The position numbers were made by a program, and so were the translations under genes. Shown in pieces: positions 33,466 through 42,786 of a stretch of 64,000 bases of DNA. The notes below the pieces were generated by a model, which ran no database searches, was not told the origin of the DNA, and was given only the letters and a program-made list of their open reading frames with translations. Numbering within the stretch: position 1 is the stretch's first letter; every line of letters starts with the position of its first letter. This DNA is from JAJNPS01 sp031378845 (GTDB lineage Bacteria > Pseudomonadota > Alphaproteobacteria > Rhodobacterales > Rhodobacteraceae): contig JANNES010000021.1 in assembly GCA_031378845.1 (NCBI GenBank), positions 310,001 to 374,000 on the forward strand, given 5' to 3'.

Positions 33466-34204
33466 TCGGCTGATCTGTGGCGATAGCACGTCTGCCGATG
33501 TGGTGGACTACTGCTGGGCGATGTCAGGCCACTGCTGATGGTGACGAACCCGCCCTACGGTGTGTAATATGACCCGTCCTGGCGCAACCAGGCGGGTGCG
33601 GCCAAGACCAAACGCACCGGCAAGGTGCTGAACGACGACCGGGCTGACTGGCGCGAAGTCTGGGCGTTGTTCCCCGGCGACGTGGCTTATGTCTGGCATG
33701 GCGCGCTGCATGCCGCGATCGTCGCCGAGAGCCTGGTAGCGGCAGGTTTTGCCGTGCGGTCGCAAATCATCTGGGCCAAGGACCGTCTGGTGCTCAGCCG
33801 GGGGGGACTATCACTGGCAGCATGAACCCTGTTGGTATGCCGTGAAAAAGACCGGCAAGGGCCACTGGGCCGGGGACCGCAAGCAGATCACACTTTGACA
33901 CATCTCCGGCAAGGACCAGGACGCCGCCACTGTCCATGGCACCCAGAAACCGGTAGAATGTATGCGCCGACCGATCCTGAACAATTCCAGCCCCGGCCAA
34001 GCCGTCTTCGAACCCTTCATGGGTTCCGGCACCACACTGATCGCCGCGGAGACCACCGGCCGGGTATGCTTCGGGGTCGAGTTGAACCCCGCCTATGTCG
34101 ATGTGGCCATCGAGCGCTGGCAGGCCTTTACAGGTGCTGCGGCCCTATTGGCAGATACCAGCGAGAGCTTCGCCGAACTGAAGGCCATGCGGCTGGCGGC
34201 CTGA
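33466..34204 (+). pseudogene. DNA adenine methyltransferase (ParB-linked plasmid/phage type), C-terminal remnant
   Basis: Pieces of one protein run through different frames: HRLICGDSTSADVV, then MVTNPPYGV (methylase motif IV; usually DPPYGV), KVLNDDRADWREVWALFPGD, HYHWQHEPCWYAV-like text after a frame change, and GTQKPVECMRRPILNNSSPG. The last part is the SAM motif FEPFMGSGTTLIAAET with the tail VELNPAYVDVAIERWQAFTG. There are at least two stops (after NPPYGV and near 33896) and two frameshifts. The ParB-like N-terminal half is absent, cut at the IS5 right end. Intact relatives are common on alphaproteobacterial plasmids and prophages. Confidence 0.85.
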
Positions 34205-34231
34205 GTTCCGACGCCTGGACCCGACAAGTTC

Positions 34232-35602
34232 TCAGGGTACGATATTCTGGTTGCACCTGAACAGATTGCCCGGGTCGAACTGGCGCTTGATCGTCACCAG
34301 CCGGTCGTAGTTGGCACCGTAGTTGGCCCGGATCCGTGTTTCGTCATCGTCGTCCATGAAGTTTACATAGCCGCCCACCTCAGAATGCGGCGCAACTGCA
34401 TCTGAATAATCACGCACCCATTTCGTGTTGGCAGCATCCTGCGCAGGATCTTCCGAAGCAGCGAGGATGACCATCGAAAAGTTGGCGTCGCGGTGACCAA
34501 AGGCCGTCGCATCCGGCGCAACGCGATGGCACGATCCATTGATGGGATAGAGGTGCATGGTAGAACTCACGCTTGGAGCGTTTGGTCCGTGCTGAACATG
34601 GGCGGCGATCGCGTCATCCGTCAACTCCTTGACGAAGTTGCCTTTCCAGTACTGACGGATTCCGGGTGGGAAGAGGCCGTCGAATGCAGCATTGATCGCC
34701 GGATAGGGAACCGGCCCTACCATCTCTGCCTTCACTTCTGCCACATCATGAAAGGCTTTGAACTGACGCTCACCATCTGCCAGGTCTCCTGACCAGCACG
34801 CAACGATCGCCATAAACATGTCGCCGTGCCTGTTTTCAGGAATAAAAGGCAGCGGCGGTGCGATCTGAAACGCTGGAAATACACCCATCTCATCGGGCGC
34901 ATCCTTGATATAATCGCGATAGAAACGGAGTACGTTCGCCGCTTCGCTGACCTCATAGAACATTGGGCCCCAGTAGACCTGTTTGACCGGCTGAAGCTTG
35001 TATTCCAAAGAAGTGCAGACACCAAAGTTCCCACCTCCACCGCGGATGGCCCAGAATAGATCAGGGTTCTCGATCTCGCTGGCCACTAGCAGGGTGCCAT
35101 CGGCAGTCACAACATCGGCCGATACCAGATTGTCCAGCGAAAGGCCGTGCCCCCGTGTCAGATAGCCGATGCCACCGCCGAGTGTCAGACCGGCGATTCC
35201 GGTCGTGGAGATGATCCCCCCGGTCGTGGCAAGTCCCAAGGCGCTCGTTGCCGCGTTAAAGTCGCCCCATGTCGCGCCACCCTCGGCTCTTGCAGTTTTA
35301 CCCGTGGGATCAACCCTGACGCCGCGCATTCTTGAGAGGTCGATAACAACCCCGCCATCATTCGTGCCAAACCCTGGACCACTGTGTCCGCCGCCTCTGA
35401 CCGACAACATGTGGCCATTGTCTTTGGCATAGTTGACGACGGCCATCACGTCGCCCGCGTTCGTCACCCTGACCACTACAGCGGGACGCTTGTCTATCAT
35501 TCCATTGTGTACGGCGCGGGCGCTCTCGTACTCGGGATCACCTTCAACGATCACCTCCCCTCGCACCTGTTCACGGAGTTCAGTTGGTGTCTTGGCGCTC
35601 AT
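34232..35602 (-). CDS. FAD-linked oxidase, berberine-bridge-enzyme-like
   Basis: A 456-residue secondary-alcohol or sugar oxidase-type flavoprotein of the BBE family. The FAD-attaching histidine is in SVRGGGHSGPG, then comes GVVIDLSRMRGV, a TTGGIISTTGIAGLTLGGGIGYL pyrophosphate loop and the C-terminal FD-GNLFRCNQNI block. The position where bicovalent members have cysteine reads GHGLSLDN, so only the histidine link is expected. The ATG at 35602 has AGGAGG upstream. Substrates of this family range from oligosaccharides to alcohols and alkaloids; none is indicated here. It stands alone between mobile-element debris and an aspartase fragment. Confidence 0.9.
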   Translation of the reverse strand: MSAKTPTELREQVRGEVIVEGDPEYESARAVHNGMIDKRPAVVVRVTNAGDVMAVVNYAKDNGHMLSVRGGGHSGPGFGTNDGGVVIDLSRMRGVRVDPTGKTARAEGGATWGDFNAATSALGLATTGGIISTTGIAGLTLGGGIGYLTRGHGLSLDNLVSADVVTADGTLLVASEIENPDLFWAIRGGGGNFGVCTSLEYKLQPVKQVYWGPMFYEVSEAANVLRFYRDYIKDAPDEMGVFPAFQIAPPLPFIPENRHGDMFMAIVACWSGDLADGERQFKAFHDVAEVKAEMVGPVPYPAINAAFDGLFPPGIRQYWKGNFVKELTDDAIAAHVQHGPNAPSVSSTMHLYPINGSCHRVAPDATAFGHRDANFSMVILAASEDPAQDAANTKWVRDYSDAVAPHSEVGGYVNFMDDDDETRIRANYGANYDRLVTIKRQFDPGNLFRCNQNIVP

Positions 35603-35814
35603 CTTTTCCTCCTGAATGGCTGATTGCTGGCCGCCGGTGGGACGGTCATCTGGCGAAAATTTCAGCTTGTCGGGTATGGGCACAGGCAGGGTGCGACCAA
35701 GGCTGAAAACACTAGAATCGCTCGCGAGACTGCTTCCACCGGTGAAATGTATCACGCTTTTGTGAGATCGCGAAAAATCGACAATGAAACTGATCAGACA
35801 GAGTCATTGGCTGA

Positions 35815-35962
35815 CCCTTTGTCCACGCTGCCGATGACGCTGGGCCAGGAGTTCGCGGCTTTCGGCAATACCTTGCGCGAAGATGTGGCGCGGCTGGATG
35901 AAATCTCGCGGCTGTTCGCCGAGGTCAATCTGGGTGGCACAGCAATCGGCACCGGGATTCTT
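35815..35962 (+). pseudogene. aspartate ammonia-lyase fragment
   Basis: A short plus-strand stretch reads PMTLGQEFAAFGNTLREDV and then RLFAEVNLGGTAIGTGI, the central part of the fumarase/aspartase superfamily (aspartase normally has LGQEF...NLGATAIGTG). The match stops abruptly at the 3' end of the RecQ-like gene, and nothing upstream resembles the enzyme's N-terminus. It is an isolated 50-codon relic that marks a recombination junction. Confidence 0.7.
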
Positions 35963-38452
35963 GCGCCTCGGGCACCGCCTCGCGCTTCAGGGCGATCAAG
36001 TCACCCTCCATCTGCGCCGCCAGATCGAGGCGGCGGCTCGATCCATCTTCGACCCCCAGATGCACAAAGACCGTGACAGCCGTGTCATTGCTGGCGATGC
36101 CCAGCGTTTCCAGATCGGCCAGCGCCTTGTGCAGCGTGCGTCCCGACAAGCCGCAAGCACCGGTCAGATCGTCGGTCGAGACACCCTCATCCGGGGACGC
36201 GTTCATTACATGGCGCACAAGGTCCAGAAGTTGCGTGCGGCGCGTGCCGGTGATTTGCGCGCGTTCGAAGATCGCCGCAGCCTCATCGACACTGCGGATG
36301 CGCAGCGAGGACGGGAACACCTGCACCCGGTTTTCCTCACGGCTCAGCAGCGTCGCTTCCTTAAGCCAGGCGACGGCCGTTTTGACCCGCGTGTCATCGG
36401 TCGCCTTGTCACGCTCAAACTCTTGATCCCTTTCCTCGCGGACGATTTCGCCCGGCGTGGCCACAACCTCGCCCGACTTCTGCCGGTCCATGCGCCGCAA
36501 CGCCTTCAGGATCGCGCCGATCTCGTGCCGGGCCAGACGCGAGCGGGCCGAGAGCGAGAATTGCCGCTCGACATCGTCAACGGCGAACAGAAGCACGCAA
36601 TTTGCAGGCGCCTGGTCACGGCCCGCGCGGCCCGCCTCTTGCAGGTAGTTCTCCAGCGATCCCGGAATATCGCCATGCACGACCAGACGGATATCGGGCT
36701 TGTCTATGCCCATGCCAAAGGCGTTGGTGGCGGCGATCACCCGCAGGTCGCCGACGCGAAACGCCTCTTGAACCTCGCGCTTGCGTTCGGATGTCAGCCC
36801 GGCGTGGAAATGATCGGCCGCCAGCCCCTGCCCTTTCAGGAACTCGGCCACCTTTTCTGTCGTCCCGCGCGTGGCGCAATAGACCACAGCGCCGGACGCT
36901 CCTTCGGGCGGCAGGTTGGCCTCGATCGCGGTCAGGATATCGGTCAGCTTGGTCGCCTTTTGCGTGGGCAGCACGGCGAAGGACAGGTTGGTGCGCACCG
37001 CCCCGCCATCGAGCAGCATCAGATCGACCCCGAGGCGGCTTTGGAAATGGTCGCGGATGTCGCGCACCACCTCGGGTTTGGCCGTGGCGGTCAGGCACAG
37101 GACAGAGGGCACCTGATCGCCCGAGAATTCCTTGATGAAGCGGCTGACATAGCGGTAATCGGGGCGGAAATCATGGCCCCACTTTGAGACGCAATGCGCC
37201 TCGTCAAGTACCCAAAGCCCTACCTCGCGTTGTTGCAGCACCGTGCGAATGGATGGCGAGCGCAACTGCTCGGGCGAGATTAGCAGGATCGCCGCATCGC
37301 CCATCCGCACCTTTTCCAGCGCGTCATGGCGTTCGGGCAAGGACAGCATGCCGTTCACCGTGACGGCCGAGGAAATCCCCGCCCGCGCGAGGCCCTGCAC
37401 CTGATCCGCCATCAGCGCGACAAGGGGCGAGATCACCACCGTTAACGCGCCTGTCTTGTCGAACCGCGACAACGCCGGGATCTGGTAGCAGACCGATTTC
37501 CCCGTTCCTGTGGGAAGGATGCCCAGCACAGAACGGCCCGCCATTGCCTCGGCCACAATACGTTCCTGCAGGGGGCGGCCCATGTCATCTACCGGCTGGG
37601 GGCGGAAAGCCGGAAAGCCGAACCAGCGTTCCAGCGCGGCGTTCGGGTTGTTCTTTTCAGCACACCAACCGCAGGCTGGATCGCCGCAGTTGGTGTCGCG
37701 AAGATGGCGCACGATCAGCCCGGCCTCGCGGAACTGCATCCGCACCCAGGGCGGCATGACCGAGTCTCCGCCCGCAACCGAGATCCAAGACAGCGCATAG
37801 GCCATTGGCCATCCGTTGCGCGGGTCGGAAAGGCGACTCAGCGTCTGGTCCAGCCGATGGTCGCAGGCCAGACCCCCCAGCAGACGGCGAATTGCGGCAT
37901 GGGCCTCACCCGCGTCCGGCGCGGCGGCCCCGCGCAGGTGTTGGAAAAGGGCGTCAAAGCCCCCTGCCGCCTCGCCCCGCGTGGTCAGGTGATGATAAGC
38001 CAACAGGGCATCCGGCACCTCGTGCCCAAGATTGCCGAAAGCGACAATCTGGTCTGCCAGAACCTGAAGGACCAGCCGCGCATCAAGTTCAGGGTCGTTC
38101 ACATGCCCCGCCTGCAGCCGTCCGTCCTGATAATGCTTCACCAGATGGTGGTAGGGGTTGCGCGGAAAGGCGAGCGGGTTCAGCCACAGCGTGTCGATCG
38201 GGGCCGCGCCCAAGGCAGCCAGTCGCGCCCGGTTGGCCACCAGATGCGGCAGGTCATGACGCAGGATGTTATGGGCGACCAGATGCCTTGCGTCGTTACA
38301 GAACGCTTCCAGCCGGTCCAGACCTGCGTCTAGCGGCCCACGTTTGTGAGCCAGCGCTCCCCATCCCCACCGCGCACCGCCGCAAAAGCAAAAATCCTCG
38401 CCGTTTTGGGATCGACTTCCAGATCAACCGAAACGCAATTCGGCAAGAACAA
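35925..38452 (-). pseudogene. exonuclease-RecQ helicase fusion, frameshifted near the exonuclease domain
   Basis: The helicase part is complete. Walker A is LPTGTGKSVCYQ, motif II is DEAH in WVLDEAHCVSKWGHDFRP, and motif VI is QEAGRAGRD, followed by a long C-terminal region. N-terminally the open frame continues past its first usable start (a GTG at 38240) into AFCNDARHLVAHN and ILRHDLPHL, an exonuclease HN-x3-HD motif. A second frame just upstream supplies the first exonuclease motif, VSVDLEVDPKTARIFAFA (D-x-E near 38420). Joining them needs a one-base shift at about 38355-38375, in a G-rich run. The result is an RNase-H-fold exonuclease fused to a RecQ helicase, analogous to human WRN. Either the gene is broken or the shift is a sequence error. 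Confidence 0.75.
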
Positions 38453-38870
38453 GGAGGGGTCTGTATTCACGTCGGCAGCATCCGAATTCCAAAGGGCAAC
38501 TACAGGTATTCCAAGCCCTTGATAACTCTGCACTGGTCCGCTGCAAAGCACCATGATCTCAGCTGGTTTCCCCGGGTCGATCGCCACCGCTGTGATTTGA
38601 CATATCCGGTGTCGTGCCCCCACCTGTGACCAACCGCCCGGACGTTGCCCGCCAAGAAACTCCTGCATTTTGGTAGCCCGCCACCCGTGATCTTCGTTGC
38701 CCGCAAAGACCGACTGTAAGCAGCGGGTCTGTCTGGAACGAGGCATCCAATCGGAGCATGACCGCGGCCGCGATCGCGCCTGCCGCGTGCGGCATCCCAA
38801 TGTCCGGCAAAGGCACATGCAAGTTTAATGTATCGGGCACAGCCAACGCGTTCAACGATGGCGCGTTGCG
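38453..38870. other. gap upstream of the exonuclease-RecQ gene
   Basis: About 420 bases with no gene I can support. Minus-strand frames contain short protein-like pieces (for example VPDTLNLHVPLPDIGMPHAAG near 38,800) that may be a relic, but they match nothing I recognise. There is no clear promoter or ribosome binding site for the exonuclease-helicase gene, whose likely start is a TTG around 38446-38452. Confidence 0.4.
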
Positions 38871-39599
38871 TCAGTGCAGAAGATCAACCAGCCCCAACCC
38901 CTCGAACACCACCTTCATCGCCGTATCATAGCCCGGATCGATCTTTGCCGGTCCATACCCCTGCGCCCGGTTCCAAGCATCGATCTCCCGCAGTTCGGCG
39001 GCGAACTCCTCAGGCGACGCGGCCTCCCTCAAGGTCGTGTCGCCCTCGCGATAGTTGAAGATCAGCAACCGGGCCGGGTTCGCCCAAGTCCCGAAGTACG
39101 ACTCCTCCTGTGCCGTATCGACCTGAGCCCAGCCGTTCTTGTAGCTGCAGAGCCCGAAATCATAGGTGTAGCGATCGCCGGGGGAGAATTCGCGGGTGAT
39201 CTTCATGCCGTCTCCGCCGATCGCGCCGTGATGCAGATCACGCAGAGGTCGCGGTAGCGCGCCGCTCTCGGCCTGATCTCGGATGGCTTTACGCTTGCCG
39301 ACAACCGGGGCGGGCGCAGCCTTCGGTTCTTCCTCCGCCGTCGTGATCGGCTCCCCCGAGGGGTCCGGGTTGCCGTAGTCCAGCACCAAGGTCAGCCGGG
39401 CCTCGGCCTGATCGAAAGTCTCGGCGATCATGATCGAGGTGAAGGCGAGGGCCGCGCGTTCGGCGCCGATCCGGGCCGCCAGCAAGCGGGCGAAGTTGTC
39501 GCCCGCCTTTTTGGCGCTGGTGGCCGGTTCGATCGGCGTGTCGGAAAGGCGCTGGGCAAGCGTGTCGATCTGCGCGGCGGTGAGGGCTTTGGTTTTCAT
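38871..39599 (-). CDS. plasmid-style hypothetical protein
   Basis: A 242-residue acidic cytoplasmic protein. The N-terminal 75 residues are helical (ALTAAQIDTLAQRL, NFARLLAARIGAERAALAF). A Pro/Ala/Glu linker follows, and the C-terminal half has a mixed fold (ITREFSPGDRYTYDFGLCSY, YFGTWANPARLLIFNYREGD). I do not recognise a named domain. Proteins of this look are common on Rhodobacterales plasmids and conjugative islands, which would fit the neighbouring ParDE and methylase remnants (impression, not a search). A second small gene follows the same orientation upstream. Confidence 0.7.
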   Translation of the reverse strand: MKTKALTAAQIDTLAQRLSDTPIEPATSAKKAGDNFARLLAARIGAERAALAFTSIMIAETFDQAEARLTLVLDYGNPDPSGEPITTAEEEPKAAPAPVVGKRKAIRDQAESGALPRPLRDLHHGAIGGDGMKITREFSPGDRYTYDFGLCSYKNGWAQVDTAQEESYFGTWANPARLLIFNYREGDTTLREAASPEEFAAELREIDAWNRAQGYGPAKIDPGYDTAMKVVFEGLGLVDLLH

Positions 39600-39611
39600 G
39601 GGTTCGTTCCT

Positions 39612-39821
39612 TCAGGCGTTGGTGATGTGGGCGGAATGCCCGAGGGTGGTGACCGCGTAGATCATCGTGCGGCCGTCACCGATCGCCGCGCCAAAGGCTT
39701 GCGCTTCGGGCAGGGTCGCGAATTGCTCGCGGGTGCGGGTGGCGGGCGTGCGGCCCCGGGCGGCGACAAAGTGGGCAGCGTTCTTCAGGCAGAAATCTTC
39801 GTGGGTTGTCTGGGGCTTCAT
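39612..39821 (-). CDS. small hypothetical protein
   Basis: A 69-residue protein starting at an ATG with CGGAGA eight bases upstream. It reads as a compact alpha/beta protein: HEDFCLKNAAHFVAARGRTP, EQFATLPEAQAFGAAIGDG, then a strand pair RTMIYAVTTLGHSAHI. No known family was recognised. It lies 12 bases before the larger hypothetical gene and is probably co-transcribed with it. Confidence 0.6.
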   Translation of the reverse strand: MKPQTTHEDFCLKNAAHFVAARGRTPATRTREQFATLPEAQAFGAAIGDGRTMIYAVTTLGHSAHITNA

Positions 39822-40019
39822 GGCGGTCTCCGTTGCGTTGCGATGGCTGCAGACAGCGGCTGAGACCAAAAGAGAGCAACTCCTAAGTCACTGACTTTGA
39901 TATGTTTATTTCGGATACGGCGCATCGATCTCCTCTACGGGCCGATCGCCCCTCTATTCGTCACGACGATTCACGCGGGTGCTGCTTGGTATTACTTTGC
40001 GGCTAGGGGAGCGCCCAAC

Positions 40020-40295
40020 ATGACGGAAAAGTCCTCGGTTTCGCTGACCGACACACAGCACAGTTTCGCCAGGGAACTGGTCGAAGCCTGACGCTATTCC
40101 AGCGTCAGCGCGGTTCTGCAACAGGGGATCGACGTGCTGCGGCAGCGCATGCAGAACGAGGATCTCGAAAGAGCAGCGCTCAACGCCCTTTTTGACCAGC
40201 GTGCCGCGGGTGCGTTCGTCAGCTGCGCCCAGATGGACAAGACCATCGCGCATATGCTCGCTGAGAAGCGCCGCGCACATGCGGTTCAGAATTGA
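40020..40295 (+). pseudogene. ParD-family antitoxin with an in-frame stop
   Basis: From the ATG at 40020 the frame gives the ribbon-helix-helix start MTEKSSVSLTDTQHSFAREL-VEA. It then meets TGA at 40089-40091 where the family has glycine, and continues RYSSVSAVLQQGIDVLRQRM, ERAALNALFDQRAAGAF, DKTIAHMLAEKRRAHA. The DNA-binding half is thus cut from the toxin-binding half. A downstream ATG (40149) could still produce the C-terminal, toxin-binding portion. The stop at 40293 overlaps the toxin start, the usual ParDE arrangement. Confidence 0.82.
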
Positions 40296-40626
40296 GTTCT
40301 CGGCAGAAGCCGAGCGTGATTTTGCCCTGATCTTCGACCACATGTTCGAGAGTTACCGCAGCTTCGGGATGCGCATGGAGACTGCGCTGGATCATTGCGA
40401 GGACCGCATCCGCGATATCCGCGCGGGCGCCGACGGGTTGGGTGCGGCGCTGTTTCGTGGTGAGCGCCACGATGATCTGCTGCCAGGTCTGCGACATCTG
40501 ACGATTGATCGGGCGATCTACTGGTTCGACGTGGACGAAGCGGAACAGCGGTTCCGGATCTTGGCGATCTTTTTCGGCGGCCAGGATCACGTTCGCCAAA
40601 TGCTGATGCGGCTGCTGACGCCCTGA
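40279..40626 (+). CDS. ParE/RelE-family toxin
   Basis: A 115-residue toxin of the ParE/RelE superfamily. The N-terminal strand-helix is FRIEFSAEAERDFALIFDHM. The middle is RIRDIRAGADGLGAALFRGER and the C-terminal strands are LPGLRHLTIDRAIYWF and FRILAIFFGGQDHVRQML, ending in the usual helix. ParE toxins poison DNA gyrase. The start at 40279 overlaps the antitoxin frame by 17 bases. Because the antitoxin gene is interrupted, either the toxin is inactive, a partial antitoxin is made, or another ParD supplies protection. Confidence 0.87.
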   Translation: MRFRIEFSAEAERDFALIFDHMFESYRSFGMRMETALDHCEDRIRDIRAGADGLGAALFRGERHDDLLPGLRHLTIDRAIYWFDVDEAEQRFRILAIFFGGQDHVRQMLMRLLTP

Positions 40627-40992
40627 CGCGCACGCGCCCTTAGCTTCGGGTCGCTGGGTGAGGCGGCGTTCTTGCGCGGAAATCATCAAATCAAGAACAG
40701 CATGGGCCGTTCGTGACGCGCTGATGGCGGGCGTAGCGATTCCACCGCAAGGAGGGCCGTTCAAAACCCAAAGCTGCCGGTCAACGGCCCAAGCACGCTG
40801 AGGTGCACCTTTGCCCAACGGGCCAAACAGATATGCGGCGCCCGGGCCAACGCACTTGTGCCGCTCGATATTGCTGCCAGATCGGACGAAAATCACATCG
40901 CTTGGGCGACGCCAGACCCCTGCTTTTGACATATGCGAAACACAACCGAGGTGCCCGATGGATTTCACGCTGCGCAAAACTATCTGTGCAGC
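40627..40992. other. intergenic stretch between the toxin and DCC genes
   Basis: About 366 bases without a gene I can support. Open frames on both strands are short, Arg/Cys-rich and lack ribosome binding sites. They look like shadows or decayed sequence. Nothing resembling a known element was found. Confidence 0.4.
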
Positions 40993-41385
40993 ATGGAAAA
41001 CAGCACCAAAACCTCCGTTCTTTACAACGCCACCTGCCCGGTCTGTAACTTCGAGATACAGCACTACGCGCGGTATGCAGGTGCCAATGGCCTACCGATC
41101 CGGTTTGACGATCTGAACTCTGATGCGCGTGGCCATTGGGGGCTGGATGCCGATACTGCGGCCCGGCGACTTTATGTGCTGCACGAGGGCACGCTGACAT
41201 CGGGGATACCAGCGTTTCTGGTGCTGTGGATGCAGATGCCAAAGTATCGGTGGCTGGCGAGGGCTGTGGGATTGCCGGGGATCAAGCAGATCGCCTGTGC
41301 GGCCTATGACTTTGTCCTGGCACCGGTCATTTACCGCTGGCACCTGCGCCGGTTGCGCCAGCAAACCGCCCGCGCCCAAGACTGA
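40993..41385 (+). CDS. DCC-family (DUF393) thiol-disulfide oxidoreductase-like protein
   Basis: A 130-residue protein with the thioredoxin-like DCC/DUF393 pattern. It starts with a strand TSVLYNATCPVCNFEIQHYAR carrying C-x2-C, followed by IRFDDLNSDA, then a tail with GIPAFLVLWMQMPKYRWLARAV and a C-terminal helix. The family is assumed to be redox active; its partners are unknown. The ATG at 40993 was picked because the family starts just before the CPVC strand; its ribosome binding site is weak. It opens a plus-strand run that continues with the ABC1-kinase gene two bases later. Confidence 0.85.
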   Translation: MENSTKTSVLYNATCPVCNFEIQHYARYAGANGLPIRFDDLNSDARGHWGLDADTAARRLYVLHEGTLTSGIPAFLVLWMQMPKYRWLARAVGLPGIKQIACAAYDFVLAPVIYRWHLRRLRQQTARAQD

Positions 41386-41387
41386 TA

Positions 41388-42716
41388 ATGGAGCAAGCCT
41401 TGCCTCAAGATCACGATGGTGCTGCGGTGCCGACGGGGCGCGCGGCGCGGCTCTTGCGGTTCGGTAGCATTGCATCAGGCATTGCAGGCGGCGTGGCGGC
41501 GGGTGGCCTGCGCGCGCTGGCCAGCGGCAAGCGGCCCGATCTGGCGCAACTGCTGCTGACACCCGCCAATACCCTGCGATTGACGGACGGGCTGTCTCAT
41601 CTGCGCGGTGCGGCGCTGAAGCTGGGGCAGATGCTGTCGATGGACACCGGGCTGGTGCTGCCCGATGAGTTGACGGCGATCCTTGGCCGGATGCGGGATG
41701 ACGCCCGCCACATGCCGCCCAAACAGCTGCAAACTGTGCTGAATGCCGAATGGGGGCCGGGCTGGTATAGCCGTTTTGCCCGCTTTGACGTGCGGCCCTT
41801 TGCGGCGGCGTCCATCGGTCAGGTGCATCGTGCCGTTTTGCCGGATGGCACGGACCTTGCGATCAAGGTGCAGTATCCCGGAGTTCGCGCCAGCATAAAC
41901 AGCGATGTCGACAATGTGGCCACCCTGATGCGCCTGCCGGGGCTGTTGCCGCGCGGCATGGACATGAGCCCACTTTTGGCCGAGGCGAAGCGCCAGCTGC
42001 ACGCCGAGGCCGACTATCTGGCCGAAGCGCAACATCTAGCCCGGTTTGGGGCGCTTTTGACCGGGTCAGACATGTTTGTGCTGCCGGAATTGCATGCAGA
42101 GCTTTGCACGCCGCAGGTGCTGGCGATGACCTATGTCGAAAGCGTGCCACTGGACAGTCTGGTGGAAGCCCCGCAAGCGATGCGCGACCGCGTGGCGACC
42201 GCGCTGATCGACCTTGTGCTGCGCGAATTGTTCGTGTTCGGCGCGATGCAGACCGATCCCAACCTTGCCAACTATCGCTATGATCCCAAGACCGGCCGCA
42301 TCGTGCTGCTGGATTTCGGCGCGGTCCAGCCCATTGCCCCGGATCTTGCCGCCGATTTTCGCGCCCTCGCGCGGGTGGCGCTGGAGGGTGGGGTGGATGC
42401 CACGCGCGATGCCATGCTGCGGATCGGCTATTTCGGCCCCACCACTGCGCCGCATCATCAAGCCCTGATCCAATCCATGTTCGAGGTCGCCATGGCGCCA
42501 CTACGACAGGATGGACCGTTTGATTTTGGCCGCAGCGATCTTTTGGAACGCCTGCGCGATATGGGACTTGCCATTGGCAAAGACCGCGAACTTGCCCATG
42601 TGCCACCCGCCCCGACGCTGTTTCTGCACCGCAAGATTGGCGGCATGTATCTGATGGCGGCCAAGTTGCGGGCGCGCGTCGCCCTGCGCCCGATGGTCGA
42701 GGCGTATTGCCGCTAG
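41388..42716 (+). CDS. ABC1/UbiB-family atypical protein kinase
   Basis: A 442-residue member of the ABC1/ADCK/UbiB family. Present are the KxGQ motif (LKLGQMLSMD), the alanine-rich ATP loop (AAASIGQVHRA), the catalytic-lysine strand LAIKVQYPG, the EADYLAEAQ motif and the DPNLANYRY and VLLDFGAV metal motifs. Family members support ubiquinone biosynthesis or membrane-lipid homeostasis. Here it lies in a run with a UbiG-like methyltransferase. It looks like an extra copy rather than the main UbiB, because no other quinone genes are near. Confidence 0.9.
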   Translation: MEQALPQDHDGAAVPTGRAARLLRFGSIASGIAGGVAAGGLRALASGKRPDLAQLLLTPANTLRLTDGLSHLRGAALKLGQMLSMDTGLVLPDELTAILGRMRDDARHMPPKQLQTVLNAEWGPGWYSRFARFDVRPFAAASIGQVHRAVLPDGTDLAIKVQYPGVRASINSDVDNVATLMRLPGLLPRGMDMSPLLAEAKRQLHAEADYLAEAQHLARFGALLTGSDMFVLPELHAELCTPQVLAMTYVESVPLDSLVEAPQAMRDRVATALIDLVLRELFVFGAMQTDPNLANYRYDPKTGRIVLLDFGAVQPIAPDLAADFRALARVALEGGVDATRDAMLRIGYFGPTTAPHHQALIQSMFEVAMAPLRQDGPFDFGRSDLLERLRDMGLAIGKDRELAHVPPAPTLFLHRKIGGMYLMAAKLRARVALRPMVEAYCR

Positions 42717-42786
42717 GTCACCCCGCCGCATTGAAATTCTGGCGGCGGGAATCAGACCCTGCTGCAACCAAAACAAGATGGACCCG

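Noticed and set aside
32400..33480. Target-site duplication around the IS5 element
   Set aside because: No convincing direct repeat was found next to the inverted repeats, so the insertion history cannot be stated from flanks.
35883..37187. A 434-residue plus-strand frame opposite the RecQ gene
   Set aside because: Arg/His/Gln-rich antisense shadow. Only its first ~20 codons overlap the aspartase fragment, which is in a different frame.
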